Assembly (NCBI GenBank): GCA_041651575.1
Contig: JBAZJB010000001.1
Span: 558,001 to 622,000 of the forward strand
Reading direction: 5' to 3'
Length of the DNA stretch: 64,000 nucleotides
From: JAQUOT01 sp041651575
GTDB lineage: Archaea; Nanobdellota; Nanobdellia; SCGC-AAA011-G17; JAFCDX01
Under the pieces are notes generated by a model. That model was not told where the DNA came from and made no database searches. It saw only the letters and a list, made by a program, of their open reading frames with translations. Made by a program: the position numbers and the translations under genes. Below are positions 50,330 to 58,789 of the stretch, piece after piece; the first letter of the stretch is position 1, and the number at the start of each line of letters is the position of its first letter.

Positions 50330-50370
50330 ATTGCGCTTAAAAGTTTTAAGCGTTGCTTAAAGATTTTGTT
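50330..50370. repeat. Palindromic intergenic element (third copy)
   Basis: Begins ATTGCGCTTAAAAG and ends TTTTGTT like copy B at 44187. Contains the perfect 19-bp palindrome CGCTTAAAAGTTTTAAGCG (50334-50352). It lies in the divergent promoter region between the glycoside hydrolase and the coiled-coil gene; a TATA-like ATTTATATATTTT follows at about 50390-50403 for the plus gene. Confidence 0.65.
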
Positions 50371-50421
50371 ATTCTATTTATTATACAAATATTTATATAT
50401 TTTAATTACAAATTATAAGAT

Positions 50422-50763
50422 ATGGTAGAAACAAGGGAAGACTTAGTTAAAAAAGAACTAAGGGAAATAAGAGTAGCCATTATTAAGTATCAAAATGAAA
50501 AAAGAGATTATGAAAAACATTTTGGAAGCTTATCTGAAATAAAGGGTAAAAATAAAGGTATGTGGAAAGAATTCTCTTTAATTATCCCAGAAATACTTAT
50601 AAAAATAGAAAAAGCCCTCAAATATAAAGATCGATTTAAAAATATCATTGAAGAGATGGATGCAAGAGAAAAGGATTTTTATTTAGTTGTATTTGGTGAA
50701 TTAAAAAAATATAGAAGAAAATTAAATAGGGATTGGAATATTTTAAAAGAAGAGCAAATTTAA
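50422..50763 (+). CDS. Hypothetical coiled-coil protein
   Basis: A 113-aa highly charged helical protein (Lys/Glu/Arg) without Cys. Converges with the next gene, overlapping by 4 bp. No family recognised. Confidence 0.68.
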   Translation: MVETREDLVKKELREIRVAIIKYQNEKRDYEKHFGSLSEIKGKNKGMWKEFSLIIPEILIKIEKALKYKDRFKNIIEEMDAREKDFYLVVFGELKKYRRKLNRDWNILKEEQI

Positions 50764-51260
50764 AGTTTTTCTTTTATTAAATAAACCTCTGAATCTGCTT
50801 TTTTTTCTAAGAAATAAACTCCTTTCCCTAAGCCAGGGTAAGTTGTTCCATTCATAGACTGTTGTATTATAAGGTTACGTTCTTTGATTAAAGAAGCTTC
50901 AACTTCTAAATGAGATTTACCAATGATAGCAATCAAATTTTTATTAAAATCTGTTAAATAAGAACAGATAAATTCTGCCATTTTATTTAAATAATCAAAT
51001 TCTGGAATACCTTTAAATTGCTTTACTAAAGGTAAACAATTCTTTTGAGAGGTTATCTCTTTAAATTCTTTATAACTATCTTCTATTCCTTCCTTAGGAT
51101 CTTCTAATGCAAGCATAAATGAATCTTTATTTAAATTATTTAGAATTAATTTTTGATTATCGCTCCATTTTTTATCTCCATGAAAATCTCCTATAAATGT
51201 TAATGGAGTAGATTGTATTTTTTCTATTAAATCACTAAAATTTACTCTTCTTATTTCCAT
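50760..51260 (-). CDS. TraB/ChaN-like protein (tentative)
   Basis: A 166-aa protein with FIGDFHGD near residue 22, LALEDPKEGIEDSY near 50 and IAIIGKSHLEVE near 112. The two G-x-x-H motifs and the Glu recall the TraB/TIKI/ChaN superfamily, as in the TraB gene at 40087, but it is shorter and the match is partial. If right, it would be a metal-dependent hydrolase. Confidence 0.6.
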   Translation of the reverse strand: MEIRRVNFSDLIEKIQSTPLTFIGDFHGDKKWSDNQKLILNNLNKDSFMLALEDPKEGIEDSYKEFKEITSQKNCLPLVKQFKGIPEFDYLNKMAEFICSYLTDFNKNLIAIIGKSHLEVEASLIKERNLIIQQSMNGTTYPGLGKGVYFLEKKADSEVYLIKEKL

Positions 51261-51379
51261 TTTATGTCACAGATTAAGAAAGAGAGTAGATTTATAAATC
51301 TTTCTTATTGTCACCACTTAGGAGTACAACCTTTTCCAAACAAAAGATTTAAATTCTAAGGAGTTACCCAGTATAAAGC
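51261..51379. promoter_or_regulatory. Divergent promoter region with palindromic TATA box
   Basis: GATTTATAAATC (51291-51302) is a perfect 12-bp palindrome and can serve as TATA box in both directions. TAAGGAGTTACC near 51358-51369 is a Shine-Dalgarno for the plus gene at 51380. Confidence 0.5.
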
Positions 51380-51979
51380 ATGTTATCGTGGTTATTCAAA
51401 AAAGCAGGTGTTCAAGGTGATCAGGTTAAATTAGACACCAAATTGCATGAATCTTTTTCTAATATAAAAGTAGATATAAAAGAAATTGGAAACTGGATAA
51501 ATCATTTTAAGCAAAAGCACGACGAGAATGATGAAAAACATGAGAGTCATGAGAAAAATATTATTAATTTATCGCGAAGAATTAGTGCTATTGAAGATAC
51601 CCTAGAAAATTTAAGTGTTCAATCGTTCATGAACGTTCATGAACGCTCACCTAAAATAGGTTTAAACGAGGCAACTCCTTCGAATTCAGGTAGTCAACTG
51701 TTCATGAACGTTCAATCGTTCATGAACGTTCAAACTATCGAAAAATTGACTCCTGCACAGAAAAATATACTTGGTTTGTTAGTTTATGCAGGTGGTCCGC
51801 TAGGTTATGATGATATTTCAAAAAAGTTAGGGTTGAGTACAGTCACAGTTAGAAGACATATCAATGATATAAAAAAAGTTGGATTCAAATTAGAAGAAAA
51901 AAACAGTGCTAAAGGGAGAAAAAAATTATTTTATTTTGGTGAAAAAGAAAAAAGAGCCATATTAAAAGAAGCAAAGTGA
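51380..51979 (+). CDS. Coiled-coil/winged-helix DNA-binding protein
   Basis: A 199-aa protein. Residues 20-80 form a His/Glu/Lys-rich coiled coil. Residues about 80-122 are a linker with repeated FMNV peptides. Residues about 125-185 are a winged helix-turn-helix (GYDDISKKLGLSTVTVRRHI as the recognition unit). The FMNV repeats come from four GTTCATGAAC palindromes in the DNA. The stop codon lies inside the first copy of a repeat array that extends 600 bp downstream. Together this suggests a replication or partition protein that binds nearby repeats, in the manner of Rep or centromere-binding proteins. Confidence 0.8.
   Translation: MLSWLFKKAGVQGDQVKLDTKLHESFSNIKVDIKEIGNWINHFKQKHDENDEKHESHEKNIINLSRRISAIEDTLENLSVQSFMNVHERSPKIGLNEATPSNSGSQLFMNVQSFMNVQTIEKLTPAQKNILGLLVYAGGPLGYDDISKKLGLSTVTVRRHINDIKKVGFKLEEKNSAKGRKKLFYFGEKEKRAILKEAK
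51624..51728. repeat. Four GTTCATGAAC palindromes inside a coding region
   Basis: CGTTCATGAACG occurs at 51624-51635, 51634-51645 and 51717-51728, and a shortened form at about 51700-51710. Flanks repeat as well (GTTCAATCG before two copies). All lie in the linker of the winged-helix protein. Confidence 0.8.
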
Positions 51980-52575
51980 GAGTTCTGATAGATCTAAAAG
52001 ATTAATTAAAAGTTAAAAAAGAGATAAGATTTTTAATAAAAAAGTGAGTTTTTGTAGCAAAAATTTCATAGTTTTGGGTAGGTAAAAACCTCAAAATAAT
52101 ATGCTCTTTTATCAAAAGTGAGAGTTCATTCTCATTAAAAATATATTTAAAAAAGAAAGGGGTAAGAATATAAGAAAAAAAGGTTTGGAGGGATTAAGAT
52201 TTAAAGAAAAGTGAGAGTTAAAGATCATAATTTAGGTATTTCTCCTACCAAAAAGAACAATAAAAGACAACAGGTTTAAAGGACATATGAAAAGTGAGAG
52301 TTCGTAATATATTAATTCTTTAAAATAAAGGAAAAAAGAGGGGATTTTTAATATAAAAAGAAAAGATATATAGTCATATATCCAAAAGTGAGAGTTAAAT
52401 AAGTCCTTTTTAGAAAAATCCTATAAAAAATAAAGGAGTTTATAGTTTGAATTAAAAAGTAATTAGAAAAGTGAGGGTTCTTTTAATAAATTGTCAGGTA
52501 AGTAAAAGTGAGAGAAAAATATGTTTCATTTTTGTAGTGGTGTCTCAATGAAATATATATTTTCAAAAGTGATAC
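51973..52575 (+). repeat. Iteron-like array, consensus AAAAGTGAGAGTT
   Basis: Nine copies on one strand start near 51973, 52038, 52114, 52207, 52290, 52384, 52467, 52504 and 52565. Five are AAAAGTGAGAGTT or one base off; the second (GTGAGTT), seventh (GTGAGGGTT), eighth and ninth are degenerate. Centre spacings are about 65, 76, 93, 83, 94, 83, 37 and 61 bp. The intervening DNA is purine-rich on plus and has no reading frame. The repeats are too short and the spacers too irregular for CRISPR. Confidence 0.85.
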
Positions 52576-52590
52576 ATCAAAATGCATAAG

Positions 52591-52632
52591 AGTATATAAA
52601 CAAAAACATATTCTAAAAAAGAAAGAGGTGGG
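52591..52632 (+). promoter_or_regulatory. Promoter and RBS of the 37-aa gene
   Basis: GTATATAAAC near 52591-52600 is a TATA box; GAGGTG near 52625-52630 sits about 8 bp before the ATG at 52638. Confidence 0.5.
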
Positions 52633-52637
52633 CGTCG

Positions 52638-52751
52638 ATGAAAAAAGAGATTAATATTCTTAATATTATGAAAAAAGAAAAGTGTGAATGGGAAGAAGCT
52701 TCTAATCGAGAAAAACAACGTAAAACTTTAAAAGAATTTTTTTCTATTTAA
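52638..52751 (+). CDS. Small acidic/basic helical protein (37 aa)
   Basis: A 37-aa ORF starting MKKEINILNIMKKEKCEW with a good Shine-Dalgarno and TATA box. Charged helix, one Cys. It lies just after the repeat array. Function unknown. Confidence 0.6.
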   Translation: MKKEINILNIMKKEKCEWEEASNREKQRKTLKEFFSI

Positions 52752-52753
52752 AA

Positions 52754-53203
52754 TTAACCGATATAAGCGTTTTTCTTATCAGAATCTTGTTGTTTATCTG
52801 CTACCACAATAGGCAATCTAATATGTGGAGGCAAATTAACTTCTTGAGATAAAACTAATGCTTTTACATTGCATTTTGATAATGTAGCATTGAATAAAGT
52901 TTCCATTAATTTTGTATCTAATTTCTTTGTTTTTTTCCAAGCATCTACGACGGATTTTGCATCTTTTTCATCTTCGCCTGGCATATATAATAAATATCCT
53001 CCAAGAAGGATTTTACCAAATTTAGGATCATAATCTACAACGAATTCGAATGTAAATTTCAATGCAGTTTGATTAGAAATATTTAATTTTTCTTCAGCAA
53101 CATTTGTTATTTTCAGATCTGATTTTATATTTAATTTGCCTTTCAATTCATCTGAAAGCCTTGCTGCGTCTATTTTTGTTATTGTAAAGTTTACGATTGG
53201 CAT
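52754..53203 (-). CDS. Hypothetical beta-rich protein
   Basis: A 149-aa soluble protein with long amphipathic strands (LKFTFEFVVDYDPKFGK and ILLGGYLLYM) and a C-terminal LPPHIRLPIV segment. The pattern recalls SecB-like folds, but no motif is diagnostic. Converges with the 37-aa gene. Confidence 0.7.
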   Translation of the reverse strand: MPIVNFTITKIDAARLSDELKGKLNIKSDLKITNVAEEKLNISNQTALKFTFEFVVDYDPKFGKILLGGYLLYMPGEDEKDAKSVVDAWKKTKKLDTKLMETLFNATLSKCNVKALVLSQEVNLPPHIRLPIVVADKQQDSDKKNAYIG

Positions 53204-53240
53204 AGAATTTTTATATAATAAGTATATTTAAAGCTTATTG

Positions 53241-54890
53241 TTACATTTCCTGTACTGTTTCGATTCCAAGTAATGACAAACTTTCCTTAATAATATACAT
53301 AAAAGCAAGCACTAAAGCAATTCTTTGTTCTTTATATTCTGACTTAATTACAGGACATTTATGGTAAAATTCATTAAAAGATTGAGCTAATTCTATAGAA
53401 TAATTTGCTATTGTTGCAGGATTTAAATGGGTATAAGCTTGATTAACTATATCTGGAAAAGTTGATAATTTTTTTACTAATTCTATCTCAGATTCTTCTA
53501 GGTTTTTAATCTTGAATTTGGTTACTTTTTTAGTTTTTTCTAGAATACTATTTGCACGAGCATAACTATATTGTAAATAAGGTCCTGTATCTCCTTCGAA
53601 ATCTAAGAATCTTTCTATATCGAAGATTATGCTATGTGTTCTTCTATTTTTTAAATCTCCAAAGAAGATTGCGCCTATAGCAACTTTTCTTGCTATTTCG
53701 TCTTTGTTTTTTAATTTTGGATTTTTCTTTAGTATTATTTTCTTAGCTAAATCGATGGTTTCTTGCAAAATATCTTCCATGAAAATAGTCTTTCCTTTTC
53801 TTGTAGCAAACCTCTTTCCTTCTTTATCTAAATATAAACCATGATCTACATGTATGCAATCCTTAATCCATTTGTATCCAAGCAATTCAAGAACCTTAAA
53901 GAATTGTTTAAAATGTAATTGTTGTTCTGAACCTACTTCATATAACATTTTTTCAAATTTATATTTTTTATAACGATCAATTGCAGCAGTAATATCTCTT
54001 GTAGCATATAAAGTTGTACCGTCTCTTTTCTGTATTAAACATACTCCAAGATTATATTTTTCAAGATTAACTACTAAAGCCTCTTCAGATTCTTCTAAAA
54101 GATTTTTATCTTTTAGCTCTTTTATAGTTGATTCCATCTTATTATTATAATAAGATTCTCCAGAATTTACGTCGAATTTTATACCTAAAAGCTTGTATAT
54201 TTTATCAAATTCTTTTATACTTAGTTCTCTAAAGAATTTCCATAATTTTAATGCTTCTTTGTCCCCCGATTCTAATTTTTTAAACCAGGCTCTTGCTTCG
54301 TCTTCATATTCTTCAGAATTGGCTTTAACATACACTTCAAGTAAATGTTCTATGGGGTTTTTCTTTAATTTAGCTGCAGAACCCCATTTTTTATATCCAA
54401 CAATTAACTTACCAAATTGAGTTCCCCAATCTCCTAAATAATTAATTTTAATGGTTTTAAATCCTAATTTTTTATGTATTTCTGATAAGGAATTACCTAT
54501 AATTGTAGATCTTAAATGGCCTATTCCAAAGGGTTTTGCGATATTTGGAGAGGACAAATCTATAACGATTGTTTTATTTTTACCTAGATTAGAATTTCCA
54601 TACTTCTCTTTTTCCTTTAATATTTGATTAACAACTTGTTCAGCCAATAATTCCTTGTTAATAAAGAAGTTTAGATAGCCTCCATTAACAGTTATTTTTT
54701 CTATAGCTTGGGTTGGTTTTATTTTTTTATGAAGATCTTGGGCTATTTCTATAGGGTTTTTCTTATATTCTCTAGCCAAAGGAAAGCAAGGAAAAGCATA
54801 ATCTCCTAGTTCTTTTGAAGGAGGCATCTCTAATGTTGGATTTTTTACATGCTTTTCTAGAAGTTTTATTATCTCTTTTTGGAAGTCCAT
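53241..54890 (-). CDS. argS: Arginyl-tRNA synthetase
   Basis: A 549-aa class Ia synthetase of normal length. The N-terminal Arg-specific (Add-1) domain starts the protein. The HIGH signature is GIGHLR in SPNIAKPFGIGHLRST (about residue 115-130), the KMSKS-like loop is ATRKG in GKRFATRKGKT (about 345), and the C-terminal all-helical DALR anticodon-binding domain ends it. It charges tRNA-Arg in the presence of tRNA itself. Confidence 0.96.
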   Translation of the reverse strand: MDFQKEIIKLLEKHVKNPTLEMPPSKELGDYAFPCFPLAREYKKNPIEIAQDLHKKIKPTQAIEKITVNGGYLNFFINKELLAEQVVNQILKEKEKYGNSNLGKNKTIVIDLSSPNIAKPFGIGHLRSTIIGNSLSEIHKKLGFKTIKINYLGDWGTQFGKLIVGYKKWGSAAKLKKNPIEHLLEVYVKANSEEYEDEARAWFKKLESGDKEALKLWKFFRELSIKEFDKIYKLLGIKFDVNSGESYYNNKMESTIKELKDKNLLEESEEALVVNLEKYNLGVCLIQKRDGTTLYATRDITAAIDRYKKYKFEKMLYEVGSEQQLHFKQFFKVLELLGYKWIKDCIHVDHGLYLDKEGKRFATRKGKTIFMEDILQETIDLAKKIILKKNPKLKNKDEIARKVAIGAIFFGDLKNRRTHSIIFDIERFLDFEGDTGPYLQYSYARANSILEKTKKVTKFKIKNLEESEIELVKKLSTFPDIVNQAYTHLNPATIANYSIELAQSFNEFYHKCPVIKSEYKEQRIALVLAFMYIIKESLSLLGIETVQEM

Positions 54891-54912
54891 TTTATTGTTA
54901 GATTAAATTTAA

Positions 54913-55443
54913 TTAATAAACCTTTTCTTTTAGTAGTTTTTTACATAATAAAACAAAGATAACTGGGTCTAATTTAATCCCTACATTTAACAAATTAGAA
55001 GCTAATTCCTTACCTATCTTCATCTCATCATCATGACAAGGCATATATTGGAATAGTTTATTTAAGGAATAGTCACAGATAAAACCCTCATTTAATTTAA
55101 CAACACAAGGAGTTAGTTTTTCATCATAGACTTTTAGATTAGTCAAATCAACATAACATTTATCATTGAAATAAAACTTCTTAAAATAGAAATTATGGTT
55201 AAATAATTCCACTGCAATTATATCTTTTAGTATTTCCTTGAAAGGAGTTTTTCTTATATAATTCTCATTATCAACTACATTGAATCTTGTTTGTAAGGTG
55301 TGTTCATACATTCTAGAAGGAATATATATCTTACCTAAGTACTTAACAAACCTCTGTCTTGGAGCCATTTTTACTCTAGACCATTTGTTTTCTACCAAGT
55401 AAGCATATTCTTGGTTCTTGAGCTTTTTAACCCGAATATACAT
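54913..55443 (-). CDS. Hypothetical protein, transposase-like N terminus
   Basis: A 176-aa basic protein. The first 40 residues (MYIRVKKLKNQEYAYLVEN then RQRFVKYLGK) resemble the N-terminal DNA-binding strand region found in IS1634/IS4-type transposases, but no DDE catalytic domain follows. A stand-alone protein of this type may bind DNA or be a remnant. Four Cys in the rest are unpaired. Function unknown. Confidence 0.68.
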   Translation of the reverse strand: MYIRVKKLKNQEYAYLVENKWSRVKMAPRQRFVKYLGKIYIPSRMYEHTLQTRFNVVDNENYIRKTPFKEILKDIIAVELFNHNFYFKKFYFNDKCYVDLTNLKVYDEKLTPCVVKLNEGFICDYSLNKLFQYMPCHDDEMKIGKELASNLLNVGIKLDPVIFVLLCKKLLKEKVY

Positions 55444-55514
55444 ATGAATTTAATAGTGCCTAACTATAAAAAACTTGTTAAATAGCATTAGAAGCTTTAT
55501 AAAAATAGTTTAAT

Positions 55515-57389
55515 TTATTTTAATTTTTTAAAAATATTTTGTTTTCCTTCCCAAACCAATGCTTCTTTGAGAACTTGTTGTATTGTTTCTACTGGAATTA
55601 TTTTAATTTGTTTCAAATTATCTTTTCTTAAAACAATATCTTTTTCATTACTACTTGGAATAATTATTCTTTTAACTCCTGCTTCTATTGCAGCAAGTAC
55701 TTTGGCATTTATTCCACCTACAGCTAAAACTTCTCCCCTAATAGATAAAGATCCGGTCATGGCAGTATCTTGTCTAACAGGTATTTTCTTTAAAGCAGAA
55801 ATGATTGAAGTTGCAACTGCGATTGAAGCAGAGTCTCCTTCTACTCCTTCTAAAGAAGTTCCTAAGAATTGGCAATAAATATCATATTTCTCTTTTATAT
55901 CTTCTCCAAAGTATTTCATAACAATAGCTGAAACATTCTTAACTGCTTCTTTAGCAATTTCTCCTAATTTTCCTGTTGCTATGAAATCTGCTCTTTTTCC
56001 ACCAGGAGTTACTTCTGATTCTATTGGAAGCATAATTCCGGACAAAGCACCACCAGAACCAATTACTGCTAAACCATTAACTCTACCCACAATTTTACCT
56101 GAAGTGATTATAACTTGATATTTCTTTTTTTGTTCTATGTATTTATCTGCCATTTGTTGTTCTAAAGTTCTTGCCACATTTTTTGCTTTTAAGATATGTT
56201 CTTTTTCTACTACCTTATCTCCTTGTCCTATAGCAATATCTCCTGCTGCTCTGACTAAACCTCCAAGTTCCCTTAACCTAACTGTTAAAGAATTAGAAGT
56301 TCCTGCCATTAATCTTGCTTCATAAATAATGTGATCAACTGCTTCTTTTGAAAAAGGAGGAATCTTGTCATCTTTTTTTACTTCTTGTGCAACAAATCTT
56401 GCTATTTTATTTTGATTTTCTAAAGTATCTGGCATATTCTCATTCATATAAACTTCATATCCATATCCCCTTATCCTAGATCTTAATGCTGGATGTAAAT
56501 GTTTTATAGTTTCAAAATTACCTGCTGCCACTAAAATAAAATCTGCTGGTGCTGGTTCTGACCTTACCATTGAACCTGAAGATCTTTCAGATTGCCCAGT
56601 AATAGGATATTTTTTTTCTTGTAAAGCAGTTAATAATTCTTGTTGAGAGTGTTGATCTAAGTTAGCAATCTCATCTATAAACAAAACTCCCCCATTTGCT
56701 CTGTGAATAAAACCTGGAACTAAACGTTCATAAGAAGGCGTTCCTAAACCTCCTGATTGTAAAGGATCATGCAAACAATCTCCAAGTAAAGCACCTGCGT
56801 GAGCTCCAGTGGCATCAATAAAAGGTGCTTTTTGTTTTGTAGAATTATCTATTAACATCTTTGGAATCTTAAAATCTGATTTAGATAAACGTTTATTTAA
56901 ATTTAAAATTAACATGGTGCCCAAAACAAAAACTACTCCTGTAATAAGAGAAGCAGCATAAATAACATCTGAAATCATTTTAGTTTTCCACATATAATAA
57001 GGAAATAAAGAAACTACAATTAATAAAATAAACACTAAAACATTTTTATTTTTCCCAGGCCCGAGACTTTGTATTTTTGCTCTTTGTATTAATTCTTTAC
57101 CTTTTCCTTTTGGAAAAACTTTGATTATGGGTATATTTTCATCAGAAGCGTTATCAAAAGATAATACATCTACAAGCTTTTCTTTAGGCAATAATTCTGC
57201 TAAAGCTTGGCCTAACATTGATTTTCCAGTACCAGGTTCTCCAATTAATAAAACATTTCTTCTTTGACTTGATGCTTTTTTGATAATATCAAGACCTTGA
57301 TCTTGACCTATTATCTGATCTGCTATCTTATCAGAAACTACAAGGTCTTTAGTTGTTTTAAAATTTAAGTGTATTTTTTTATTTTCCAT
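55515..57389 (-). CDS. lonB: Archaeal Lon protease (LonB), membrane-anchored
   Basis: A 624-aa LonB; ATG 57389 is used rather than a TTG 3 codons upstream. Walker A GEPGTGKS (about residue 53-60) and Walker B GGVLFIDEIANL (about 235) mark the AAA+ domain, which is interrupted by two TM helices (about 120-160) that anchor it. The protease domain has Ser in GDSASIAVAT and Lys in NAKVLAAIEAG, the Ser-Lys dyad. It degrades unfolded and regulatory proteins at the membrane. Confidence 0.96.
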   Translation of the reverse strand: MENKKIHLNFKTTKDLVVSDKIADQIIGQDQGLDIIKKASSQRRNVLLIGEPGTGKSMLGQALAELLPKEKLVDVLSFDNASDENIPIIKVFPKGKGKELIQRAKIQSLGPGKNKNVLVFILLIVVSLFPYYMWKTKMISDVIYAASLITGVVFVLGTMLILNLNKRLSKSDFKIPKMLIDNSTKQKAPFIDATGAHAGALLGDCLHDPLQSGGLGTPSYERLVPGFIHRANGGVLFIDEIANLDQHSQQELLTALQEKKYPITGQSERSSGSMVRSEPAPADFILVAAGNFETIKHLHPALRSRIRGYGYEVYMNENMPDTLENQNKIARFVAQEVKKDDKIPPFSKEAVDHIIYEARLMAGTSNSLTVRLRELGGLVRAAGDIAIGQGDKVVEKEHILKAKNVARTLEQQMADKYIEQKKKYQVIITSGKIVGRVNGLAVIGSGGALSGIMLPIESEVTPGGKRADFIATGKLGEIAKEAVKNVSAIVMKYFGEDIKEKYDIYCQFLGTSLEGVEGDSASIAVATSIISALKKIPVRQDTAMTGSLSIRGEVLAVGGINAKVLAAIEAGVKRIIIPSSNEKDIVLRKDNLKQIKIIPVETIQQVLKEALVWEGKQNIFKKLK

Positions 57390-57425
57390 TCTAAACAAAT
57401 TTACCTAGGACAAATATTAAAGAAT

Positions 57426-57698
57426 TTAAATTATATCTTCTTCAGCAATAACTACGAAGTCGCCAACTGCTATTACAGATGAAAAAGGTATTAACAAAGC
57501 CCCATTTTTATCTCTTTCTAGATTAAGGCCTTCACAATATCCTGTTGGATTTCTTAGAAGAATTTGTAATAGTTCTCCGGTTCTGGTCTCAAAAGAAAGG
57601 TTGGTAACTTCACCAAATCTTTTTCCTGTTTTACTAACAACAGTCTTTCCTATTAGCTGTCTTGAGTATAATTTTGAATCATTTATGTTTTCCATCAT
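57426..57698 (-). CDS. PRC-barrel domain protein
   Basis: A 90-aa protein with a PRC-barrel signature: YSRQLIGKTVVSKTGKRFGE then LIPFSSVIAVGDFVVI. It is the second PRC-barrel gene in the window (first at 39720). It lies 36 bp upstream of lonB on the same strand. Possible roles are in ribosome biogenesis or cell division, as for other archaeal PRC-barrel proteins. Confidence 0.82.
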   Translation of the reverse strand: MMENINDSKLYSRQLIGKTVVSKTGKRFGEVTNLSFETRTGELLQILLRNPTGYCEGLNLERDKNGALLIPFSSVIAVGDFVVIAEEDII

Positions 57699-57759
57699 TG
57701 TAGATTACACCGAACTTTTATATAAAGATTTCTAATTTAGTAAGGCTATTTAAAGTTTA

Positions 57760-58479
57760 TTATTTTTGAGTATTTAAGATAGTTTCTACTAAAGATAAAG
57801 GAATATATTTAATAAATTCAAAAACAACTGTTTGTTTGTAAACTATAATTTGGTTAGTCTTAAATCCCTTAATTACAGGTAAAATGCTTTGTTTTTCTAA
57901 AATATCTTTGTTTGTTGCTAAGAAAAGCATCGCTTTTAACTTTTCGTTAGAATTATATTCTGCTGGAAAGTATTGAATTGTTTGTTCTGGTAAGTTCTTT
58001 TGTGTTAAAAATTCTTTTAGGGGATCAGCTGATTTTAGTAAATTAAGTATCTCCTGCTTGTTTAGAGTTATGGTTTGTTCAGTTATAGTAAAACTAGAAT
58101 CTAAGTTTTCTTCAATAAAAGATAGGTCAATTATAATTAATTTATAGTTTGAACCTAAGATTTCAGAATAACTTTTAGAATTATAAGAATCTATATTTGT
58201 AAGAATATTAGGAAGTTGTTCTGTATTTATGTTTTTCATATTAAAAGTGATACCTGTCAGATAAGCATTGTTGTCTTTTAACAGAATAATGTTGTCTTGT
58301 ACGGGTAAATTCTTTTGCAAGTCTAAAAAGTCTATATAAACAAAAATCCCAAATATTGCTAACAAGATTGCTAACATAAAAATAAAGGAAATTGAGGCTA
58401 AGATTATTTTTTTAATTAATTTGAAAATTAAAATAGTTAGAATTAAAAATATTAAGATGAAAATCAGTAAATACATCAT
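57760..58479 (-). CDS. Membrane-anchored protein of unknown function
   Basis: A 239-aa protein with two N-terminal TM helices (about 3-20 and 28-50), separated by a basic loop, and an outer or cytoplasmic domain of about 185 residues with helix-rich Leu/Asn pattern and no Cys. No family recognised. Confidence 0.72.
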   Translation of the reverse strand: MMYLLIFILIFLILTILIFKLIKKIILASISFIFMLAILLAIFGIFVYIDFLDLQKNLPVQDNIILLKDNNAYLTGITFNMKNINTEQLPNILTNIDSYNSKSYSEILGSNYKLIIIDLSFIEENLDSSFTITEQTITLNKQEILNLLKSADPLKEFLTQKNLPEQTIQYFPAEYNSNEKLKAMLFLATNKDILEKQSILPVIKGFKTNQIIVYKQTVVFEFIKYIPLSLVETILNTQK

Positions 58480-58789
58480 AAAACTTATTATTAAGCCATA
58501 TATTTAAAGTTTTTGTATTTATTTTATAATTAGTTTACACTTATTTTACAATTATTTTAGGTTTATTTTATAATTATTTTTCTTTTAATTTAAAACTAGT
58601 TTAATTTTAATTTAGTTTACACTATATATAATATATCGTAAGATGTAAAACAATAATAATAATTTACATAATAAGATTTTTTTATTATGATGTAAAATAA
58701 TTTAGAAATAAAAGGATTGTAAAACAAGAATTAAATGAACCTTTTAATAAAAAGAAAGGATTAAAAAGTTTACAAATAAATCAATCTTA
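58480..58789. other. AT-rich intergenic region with short repeats
   Basis: About 310 bp without a gene. It holds a 15-nt direct repeat TTTATTTTATAATTA (58518-58532 and 58562-58576), AGTTTACAC twice (58532-58540 and 58614-58622), and three TGTAAAAC/T motifs (58642-58651, 58689-58698, 58718-58725), partly in reverse orientation as TTTTACA (about 58545-58551). No RNA gene is recognisable. It separates divergent genes and may hold their promoters; its exceptional AT content also fits a DNA-unwinding element. Confidence 0.5.

Noticed and set aside
51973..52575. CRISPR array
   Set aside because: The repeat is about 13 nt, spacers vary from about 24 to 81 nt, and no cas genes are seen; iteron-like array is a better description.
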